A stretch of DNA of 19,767 bases from CAZCJU01 sp964562175. GTDB lineage: Bacteria; Bacillota; Clostridia; Oscillospirales; CAG-272. A program made the position numbers and the translations under genes. Of this stretch, positions 14,188-19,767 are shown in pieces. The DNA is taken from assembly GCA_964562175.1 (NCBI GenBank), contig CAZLRV010000028.1:1-19767 (forward strand), given 5' to 3'. The stretch's first letter is position 1. The number at the start of each line of letters is the position of its first letter. The notes under the pieces are model-generated. The model saw nothing but the letters and a program-made list of their open reading frames with translations. It was not told the DNA's origin and did no database searches.

Positions 14188-16158
14188 ATGGGTTCTTTTA
14201 AGCTCGTATCGGATTATAAGCCGACGGGAGATCAGCCGCAGGCAATAGAAAGGCTGACGGACGGCTTGCTGCACGGTATGAAAAATCAAACATTGCTCGG
14301 CGTCACAGGCTCGGGAAAGACCTTTACCATGGCTAACATAATCGAAAAAATGGACAGACCGACGCTCGTTTTGGCACATAATAAGACGCTTGCCGCTCAG
14401 CTCTGTTCCGAATTCCGTGAGTTTTTTCCGCATAACGCCGTTGAGTATTTCGTGTCGTATTATGACTATTTTCAGCCCGAGGCGTATATCCCCGGTAAGG
14501 ATCTGTATATAGAAAAGGATTCCCTCATTAACGATGAAATAGATAAGCTTCGCCACAGTGCGACCTCCTCGCTCTTTGAGAGGCGTGACGTTATAATAGT
14601 ATCGAGCGTGTCGTGTATTTATTCTTTGGGAGACCCATCCGAATACGAAAGCCTTGTGCTTGCGCTTCGTCCCGGCATGGAGATGAACAGGGACGAGCTT
14701 ATAAAAAAACTGCTTTCGATAAATTATGACAGAAACGACGTTAATTTCGTGCGTGACAAATTCAGAGTGCGTGGCGATACGGTGGAGATATTCCCCGCAA
14801 GAGAGGGAGAAAAAGCCATTCGTGTCGAGTTTTTTGGCGATGAGATAGACAGAGTTTGCGAAATAAACGCATTGACCGGACAGGTGCTTGACGTTTTGAG
14901 CTATGTCGCAATATATCCCGCATCACACTATGCGATATCGGATGACAAGAGAGCTGCCGCAATTGAGCAGATATATGACGAGATGCTTGAAAGAGTCGAT
15001 TTTTTCAAGGCTCAAGACAAGCTTATCGAGGCTCAGCGTATCGAGGAGAGGACAAAATACGATCTTGAGATGATAAGCGAGGTAGGCTATTGCTCCGGCG
15101 TTGAGAATTATTCAAGGGTGTTTTCTGGCAGAGAGCCGGGAAGCACGCCGTATTGCTTGCTTGACTTCTTTCCAAAGGATTTTCTGCTCTTTGTCGATGA
15201 GAGCCATGTAACACTGCCGCAGGTCAGAGGTATGAGCGGCGGCGACAGAGCGAGAAAAAAGAACCTCGTTGAATACGGCTTCCGTCTGCCGTCGGCTTAC
15301 GATAACAGACCGCTGTATTTTGACGAGTTCATATCAAAGCTGAATCAGACCGTGTTTGTTTCCGCAACTCCCGCAGAATACGAAAGGGAGCATTCCGAAC
15401 AAACAGTTGAGCAGATCATACGTCCCACGGGCTTGCTTGACCCGAATGTGCTTGTGCGTCCGATAAACGGTCAGGTTGACGATATAATGGGTGAGATACG
15501 TATAAGAGTTGCAAAGAACGAGCGTGTTTTGGTGACTACCTTGACGGCAAAAATGGCAGAGGATTTGACTGAATATCTGCAGGGCAACGCAATAAAGGCG
15601 AGATATATACATCATCAGATAGATACAATGGAGCGAAACGAGATAATAAGAGATCTGCGGCTCGGTGTTTTCGATGTGCTTGTCGGAATAAATCTTTTAA
15701 GAGAGGGACTTGATATGCCCGAGGTATCGCTTGTCGGAATACTCGATGCGGACAAGGAGGGACTTTTCCGTTCTCAAACGGCATTGATACAGACTATAGG
15801 CAGAGCCGCCCGCCATGTTGACGGTACCGTAATAATGTATGCCGATACCGTAACGGATTCGATGAAATATGCAATAGACGAAACGATGCGTCGCCGCAGT
15901 ATACAGACGGAATACAACGAAAAGCACGGTATCGTGCCCAAGAGCATCGAAAAAGGCGTGCGTGACGTTATAGAAATATCCGTAAAGAACAAGAATAAGA
16001 AGGAAAAACCGAAAAAATACACTCGCAGAGAAGCGGAGGACGAAATAGAACGCTTGACTGCGGAAATGAAAGCGGCGGCACGTGAGCTTAAATTTGAGTA
16101 TGCCGCGGCGTTGCGTGATAAGATAAACGCATTGAAGGGAAATATAAATGGCAAATAA
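14188..16158 (+). CDS. uvrB: Excinuclease ABC subunit B
   Basis: A 656-aa UvrB of standard length. It is loaded by UvrA, verifies DNA damage and recruits UvrC in nucleotide excision repair. Visible: Walker A GVTGSGKTFTM (about 39-49), the damage-probing beta-hairpin region YFVSYYDYFQPEAYIPG (about 89-105), helicase motif II as DESH (about 336-339), VSATPAEYE, motif V-like LREGLDMPEVSLV, motif VI QTIGRAARH (about 534-542), and the C-terminal UVR domain (about 616-650) that contacts UvrC. I start at the ATG at 14188 because AAGGAGGG precedes it; the frame stays open 13 codons further, but that extension overlaps the promoter. The stop overlaps the uvrA start by 11 bases, so the two are translationally coupled. 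Confidence 0.98.
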   Translation: MGSFKLVSDYKPTGDQPQAIERLTDGLLHGMKNQTLLGVTGSGKTFTMANIIEKMDRPTLVLAHNKTLAAQLCSEFREFFPHNAVEYFVSYYDYFQPEAYIPGKDLYIEKDSLINDEIDKLRHSATSSLFERRDVIIVSSVSCIYSLGDPSEYESLVLALRPGMEMNRDELIKKLLSINYDRNDVNFVRDKFRVRGDTVEIFPAREGEKAIRVEFFGDEIDRVCEINALTGQVLDVLSYVAIYPASHYAISDDKRAAAIEQIYDEMLERVDFFKAQDKLIEAQRIEERTKYDLEMISEVGYCSGVENYSRVFSGREPGSTPYCLLDFFPKDFLLFVDESHVTLPQVRGMSGGDRARKKNLVEYGFRLPSAYDNRPLYFDEFISKLNQTVFVSATPAEYEREHSEQTVEQIIRPTGLLDPNVLVRPINGQVDDIMGEIRIRVAKNERVLVTTLTAKMAEDLTEYLQGNAIKARYIHHQIDTMERNEIIRDLRLGVFDVLVGINLLREGLDMPEVSLVGILDADKEGLFRSQTALIQTIGRAARHVDGTVIMYADTVTDSMKYAIDETMRRRSIQTEYNEKHGIVPKSIEKGVRDVIEISVKNKNKKEKPKKYTRREAEDEIERLTAEMKAAARELKFEYAAALRDKINALKGNINGK

Positions 16159-18964
16159 CGAAATAAAGGCAAGGGGCGTAAGAGTCCATAATCTGAAAAA
16201 TATCGATGTGACCATACCGAGAAACAAGCTTGTCGTGCTGACAGGCCCGTCCGGCTCGGGTAAGTCATCGCTTGCGTTCGATACGCTGTACGCCGAGGGA
16301 CACAGGCGGTTTGTGGAATCGCTTTCGTCTTATGCGCGTCAATTCTTGGGTCAATTAGATAAGCCCGATATAGATTATATAGAAGGACTTTCGCCCGCAG
16401 TTGCGATAGACCAAAAAACAACGAGCAGAAATCCCCGTTCAACGGTCGGTACCGTCACGGAAATATATGATTATATGCGACTGCTCTATGCAAGAATAGG
16501 CGTGCCGCATTGTCCCGTATGTGGAAAAGAGATAAGAAAAACAACTACGGAAACGATAATAGAAAAGATACTTTCGTTGCCCGAAAAAACAAAGATACTC
16601 GTTTTAAGCCCCGTGGTACGTGCGAAAAAGGGTATGCACGAAAAAGTGCTTGAGGATGCGAAAAAAAGCGGCTACGCACGTGTGAGAGTTGACGGAAGTA
16701 TGTATGAGCTGTCGGAGAATATTACGCTTGACAAAAATATAAAGCATAATATAGAGGTGGTCGTAGACCGTCTTGTTATAAAAGACGGAATACGCTCACG
16801 CCTTTTCGATTCGGTAGAATGTGCCTTGAAGCTGTCCGACGGGGAGCTGATAATTTTTACGCTTGATGATGAAAAAGAATTGAAATTTTCGGAAAAATTC
16901 GCCTGCGAGGAGCATAATATAAGCTTCGGCGAGCTTGAGCCGAGAATGTTCTCATTCAACAATCCGCTCGGTGCGTGCGAAAAATGCGGCGGACTCGGCG
17001 AAGAAATGACGATAGACCCCGAACGTGTAATACCGGACAAGAGTCTGTCGCTGAGGCAGGGAGCAATTGCCGTAAACGGCTTTAAGACCGTGGAAGAGCA
17101 TACGTGGAACGGCCCTCTTATCATAGCGGCGGGAGCAAAGCACGGCTTCGATATAGATACGCCGATAGAAAAATTGTCGAAAAAAGCATTGAAATGCTTG
17201 CTCTACGGCACGGGAGAGGACAAATATGCGATAACGAGGTATTTTGACGGCGTGCGACATGACCAAAGCGTCAAATTCGACGGTATAATACCCATGATAG
17301 AGCAGAGAAGAAGCCAATTCATGAGTGAGTATTACGACCAATTTACCTATGAAAAAAAGTGCAGTGCCTGCGACGGAAAAAGACTTAAGCCCGAAATACT
17401 TGCCGTTGATGTCGGAGGGCTTAATATACATGAGCTATGCTCGCTCTCCGTAGATTGTGAGCTTGAATGGATAGAAAAGCTCACCCTTGACGAAACGGAG
17501 ATGAAAATTGCCAAGGAAATACTAAAGGAAATAAAAAGTCGTCTCGGTTTTTTGCAAAGCGTGGGTCTGGGATATCTTACGCTCACAAGAAAGGCGGGCT
17601 CGCTGTCGGGCGGGGAGGCGCAAAGAATAAGACTTGCAACGCAAATAGGCTCGGCACTTACGGGCGTGATGTACGTGCTTGACGAGCCGAGCATAGGACT
17701 TCATCAAAGAGACAACGGGAAGCTTATCGCAACGCTGAAAAAATTGCGTGACTACGGGAACAGTATAATAGTTGTCGAGCATGATGAGGAAACGATGAAC
17801 GAGGCAGACTATATAGTGGATATCGGACCGGGTGCGGGAATACACGGCGGCGAGATAGTTGCCTGTGGTACGCCCGATGAGATAAAAAAATCAAAAAAAT
17901 CACTCACAGGTGCGTATTTGTCGGGACGAAAAAAAATAGAGGTTCCGGAAAGCAGACGAGCGGGAAACGGAAAATTCTTGAGGATAATCGGTGCAAGAGA
18001 GCATAATTTGAAGAATATCGATGTAAAGCTGCCGCTCGGCGTTATGTGCTGTATTACAGGCGTTTCCGGCTCGGGAAAATCCTCGCTTATAAATTCGATA
18101 CTTGCAAATAAGCTGGCTCGTGACCTGAACCGCGCGCATACCTATCCCGGCGAGTGTGACCGCATTGAGGGTGTGGAGGAGCTTGACAAGGTAATAATCA
18201 TAGACCAAAGCCCGATAGGAAGAACGCCGAGAAGCAATCCCGCAACATATACCGGACTTTTCGGCGAAATAAGAGAGCTTTTCGCAAAAACACCGGATGC
18301 CCGTGCAAGAGGCTATACGGCAGGTCGCTTCTCGTTCAATGTCAAGGGCGGCAGATGCGAGATGTGCGAGGGCGACGGAGTGTTGAAAATAGAAATGAAC
18401 TTCTTGCCGGATGTGTATGTCACCTGCGGACAGTGTAAGGGCAAAAGATATAATACCGAGACGCTTGAGGTGAGATACAAGGGCAAGAATATATATGAAG
18501 TTCTTGAGATGACCGTAGAGGAGGGCATGAGCTTTTTCGATGCGATACCGAAAATATCGAAAAAATTGCGTACTCTGTACGATGTTGGACTCGGATATAT
18601 AAAAATAGGTCAGCCGGCAACAACACTGTCGGGAGGCGAGGCGCAAAGAGTCAAGCTTGCCACGGAGCTGTCACGCCGTGCTACGGGAAAGACCGTATAT
18701 ATCCTTGATGAGCCTACAACGGGCTTGCACATGGACGACGTGAAAAAGCTTATCTACGTGTTGAATAAGCTCGTCGATGCGGGAAACACCGTTTTTGTAA
18801 TAGAGCATAACCTCGATTTGATAAAAACGGCGGACTATATAATCGACCTCGGACCCGAGGGCGGTGACGGCGGCGGACGGTTGATAGCCGAGGGTACACC
18901 GGAGCAGATAGCCCAAAACGAAAGCTCTTTTACGGGTCAATATTTGAAAAAAGTGTTGAAATAA
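16148..18964 (+). CDS. uvrA: Excinuclease ABC subunit A
   Basis: A 938-aa ABC-type ATPase that finds DNA lesions as a dimer and loads UvrB. First nucleotide-binding half: Walker A GPSGSGKSS (33-41), CPVC near 121, an insertion-domain zinc site near 252-280 (CEEH, then CEKC), CSAC near 403, signature LSGGEAQRIRLATQIG near 485 and Walker B VLDEPSIGLH near 512. Second half: Walker A GVSGSGKSSL near 638, the zinc finger CEMC...CGQC (about 736-764), signature LSGGEAQRVKLATELSRR near 826 and Walker B ILDEPTTGLH near 850. The insertion-domain zinc site uses CxxH where E. coli has CxxC, a variant I recall in other Clostridia. GAAGGG precedes the ATG, which overlaps the end of uvrB. One base separates its stop from the next gene. 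Confidence 0.98.
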   Translation: MANNEIKARGVRVHNLKNIDVTIPRNKLVVLTGPSGSGKSSLAFDTLYAEGHRRFVESLSSYARQFLGQLDKPDIDYIEGLSPAVAIDQKTTSRNPRSTVGTVTEIYDYMRLLYARIGVPHCPVCGKEIRKTTTETIIEKILSLPEKTKILVLSPVVRAKKGMHEKVLEDAKKSGYARVRVDGSMYELSENITLDKNIKHNIEVVVDRLVIKDGIRSRLFDSVECALKLSDGELIIFTLDDEKELKFSEKFACEEHNISFGELEPRMFSFNNPLGACEKCGGLGEEMTIDPERVIPDKSLSLRQGAIAVNGFKTVEEHTWNGPLIIAAGAKHGFDIDTPIEKLSKKALKCLLYGTGEDKYAITRYFDGVRHDQSVKFDGIIPMIEQRRSQFMSEYYDQFTYEKKCSACDGKRLKPEILAVDVGGLNIHELCSLSVDCELEWIEKLTLDETEMKIAKEILKEIKSRLGFLQSVGLGYLTLTRKAGSLSGGEAQRIRLATQIGSALTGVMYVLDEPSIGLHQRDNGKLIATLKKLRDYGNSIIVVEHDEETMNEADYIVDIGPGAGIHGGEIVACGTPDEIKKSKKSLTGAYLSGRKKIEVPESRRAGNGKFLRIIGAREHNLKNIDVKLPLGVMCCITGVSGSGKSSLINSILANKLARDLNRAHTYPGECDRIEGVEELDKVIIIDQSPIGRTPRSNPATYTGLFGEIRELFAKTPDARARGYTAGRFSFNVKGGRCEMCEGDGVLKIEMNFLPDVYVTCGQCKGKRYNTETLEVRYKGKNIYEVLEMTVEEGMSFFDAIPKISKKLRTLYDVGLGYIKIGQPATTLSGGEAQRVKLATELSRRATGKTVYILDEPTTGLHMDDVKKLIYVLNKLVDAGNTVFVIEHNLDLIKTADYIIDLGPEGGDGGGRLIAEGTPEQIAQNESSFTGQYLKKVLK

Positions 18965-18965
18965 T

Positions 18966-19379
18966 ATGTTTGACAGAATATTCTACGGACGCTTTGACCT
19001 CGTCGGTATGTATTACCTCGACGATCGCTCGGAGCTTAAACGAACACTTGAAATAGGACTGAGATTGTTTCCCGAAAGGCAGAGGGACAATAAAGCCGAT
19101 AAGAACGCCGTCGCCGTAACCGACGGCAGAGGCAGACTGTACGGATATATCAGACAAAGACAAAATACAGAGCTTGCGTTTTTGATGGATTCGGGAGTTG
19201 AGTTTATCGCCGAGGTCACGGACTACAAAATAAAACGTACAGGTGCGGCGGCTGTTTTGGCACTGTACAGTATAAGCCGAAGAGAGGTATACTTTGAGGC
19301 GATAGAAAAGTATAAGCGGTACACATTGCTTGAGGAGATCAAAAAACTGCAGCAAAACGACAACGAAGATTCCAAATAA
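18966..19379 (+). CDS. Small stand-alone HIRAN-domain-like protein in the uvrBA operon
   Basis: A 137-aa soluble protein starting MFDRIFYGRFDLVGMYY. Residues about 10-88 follow the HIRAN pattern: an opening strand (FDLVGMYY), then LRLFPERQRDNKADKNAVAV (33-51), GRLYGYIRQRQNTELAFLMDSG (56-77) and a closing strand FIAEVTD. In HIRAN domains the segment with DN..D.NAVAV and then LGY (YGY here) is the most conserved part. In Rad5/HLTF-type helicases HIRAN binds single-stranded DNA 3' ends; bacterial proteins also carry it, alone or fused. The C-terminal 50 residues are basic, then acidic and helical (EVYFEAIEKYKRYTLLEEI). The gene follows uvrA after a single base, so co-expression with uvrBA is very likely and a role in DNA repair is a reasonable inference. 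The family call rests on pattern recognition. Confidence 0.72.
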   Translation: MFDRIFYGRFDLVGMYYLDDRSELKRTLEIGLRLFPERQRDNKADKNAVAVTDGRGRLYGYIRQRQNTELAFLMDSGVEFIAEVTDYKIKRTGAAAVLALYSISRREVYFEAIEKYKRYTLLEEIKKLQQNDNEDSK

Positions 19380-19478
19380 TTCCTGTAATATATTTTGCTC
19401 GGCTGAAAATAATAATGTCGGAGGCAAAAGTCTCCCGAAAAATAAATTAAGCTAAAGAAGATATTAAGGAGTTAGAAC

Positions 19479-19670
19479 ATGGCAAAGCATGTAGTACCCG
19501 AAGCAAAGGATGCAATGGAAAGATTTAAGATGGAGGCGGCAAACGAGGTAGGCGTTTCTCTCAAGCAGGGATATAACGGCGATCTCACCTCAAAGCAAGC
19601 AGGCTCCGTCGGCGGACAGATGGTCAAGAAGATGATCGAAAATCAGGAAAACGAATTAAAGAATAAATAA
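19479..19670 (+). CDS. Alpha/beta-type small acid-soluble spore protein
   Basis: A 63-aa protein matching the alpha/beta SASP family along its whole length. These proteins coat and stiffen spore DNA, changing its UV photochemistry and protecting it from chemical damage, and are degraded at germination. The germination protease site is visible as FKMEAANEVGV (cleavage expected after Glu23), and the C-terminal DNA-binding half reads LTSKQAGSVGGQMVKKMI (36-53). AAGGAG precedes the ATG at 19479. In the family, transcription is by forespore sigma-G; a weak candidate is TAATA (19386-19390) with AATAATA (19408-19414), which I rate as tentative. Its own terminator follows at once, so it appears to be a single-gene transcript. 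It shows that the organism or a recent ancestor forms endospores. Confidence 0.96.
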   Translation: MAKHVVPEAKDAMERFKMEAANEVGVSLKQGYNGDLTSKQAGSVGGQMVKKMIENQENELKNK

Positions 19671-19683
19671 GCGGCAGACAAAC

Positions 19684-19728
19684 GTCCCGTACAGTGCATA
19701 TAAACGCACCGCACGGGACACTTTTTTT
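19684..19728 (+). terminator. Terminator of the spore protein gene
   Basis: Outer arms GTCCCGT (19684-19690) and ACGGGAC (19713-19719) and inner arms GTGC (19694-19697) and GCAC (19706-19709), separated by 3-nt internal bulges, are followed by seven Ts (19722-19728). It starts 13 nt after the stop codon. Confidence 0.9.
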
Positions 19729-19740
19729 AATCCTTTGGCG

Positions 19741-19767
19741 TGTAATGAAGTACTGAACTTCATTACA
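19741..19767. repeat. Perfect inverted repeat at the right edge
   Basis: Arms TGTAATGAAGT and ACTTCATTACA (11 bp each) are separated by ACTGA and fill the last 27 bases. No T-run is visible before the window ends. It could be a terminator of a convergent gene, an operator or the tip of a small mobile element; the sequence beyond is needed to decide. Confidence 0.6.

Noticed and set aside
15697..16442. Two long antisense frames (176 and 222 aa) opposite uvrB and uvrA
   Set aside because: They are reverse-strand shadows of highly conserved genes with no start signals.
19418..19438. Bulged hairpin between the HIRAN-like gene and the spore gene, considered as terminator of the uvrBA operon
   Set aside because: The helix is interrupted and is followed by A-rich rather than T-rich sequence.
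1..19767. CRISPR array, insertion sequence or rRNA
   Set aside because: I found no regularly spaced repeats, no transposase and no rRNA segments on either strand.

Overview
The window looks like chromosome of an anaerobic, endospore-forming Firmicute of the class Clostridia (gut Ruminococcaceae/Oscillospiraceae type). The sequence evidence is a complete alpha/beta-type small acid-soluble spore protein gene at the right end, strong AGGAGG-type ribosome binding sites, moderately AT-rich DNA with many ATA codons, and left-end genes of a type I recall from conjugative elements of gut Clostridia. Assignment below class is inference.

Layout: (1) Positions 1-2019 hold three minus-strand genes resembling integrative/conjugative element cargo: a 218-aa hypothetical protein, a 232-aa protein with a cysteine cluster, and an ArdA-like acidic protein that runs off the left edge. 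Terminator-like hairpins lie just upstream of the first two. (2) Positions 2195-2371 hold a tRNA-Leu(UAG) gene on the minus strand with its promoter, encoded CCA and downstream hairpin; its 3' end faces the mobile-type genes, so it is a plausible integration site. (3) Positions 2563-12518 hold an eight-gene surface polysaccharide operon on the plus strand: DegT-family aminotransferase, WbuB-like glycosyltransferase, WecC-type UDP-ManNAc dehydrogenase, two GT4-like glycosyltransferases, Wzy/O-antigen-ligase-type polymerase, MurJ/Wzx-type flippase and WecB/MnaA epimerase. It has a clear promoter, a leader of about 100 nt and an intrinsic terminator. (4) Positions 12518-13933 hold pyruvate kinase on the minus strand, convergent with the glycan operon. 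(5) Positions 14188-19379 hold uvrB, uvrA and a small HIRAN-like gene, overlapping or separated by one base. (6) Positions 19479-19728 hold the spore protein gene and its terminator, and the window ends on a perfect 11-bp inverted repeat.

How the genes work together: WecB converts UDP-GlcNAc to UDP-ManNAc and WecC oxidises it to UDP-ManNAcA. The aminotransferase probably makes an amino sugar, the three glycosyltransferases assemble a repeat unit on a lipid carrier, the flippase exports it and the Wzy-like protein polymerises it. No initiating phosphoglycosyltransferase or chain-length regulator lies in the window, so these must be elsewhere. UvrB and UvrA are the damage-recognition half of nucleotide excision repair. 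The small downstream protein resembles the HIRAN DNA-binding domain of eukaryotic Rad5/HLTF and bacterial helicases and may be an uncharacterised partner; it is the best candidate for something new here. The spore protein next to it also protects DNA, by coating it in the dormant spore.
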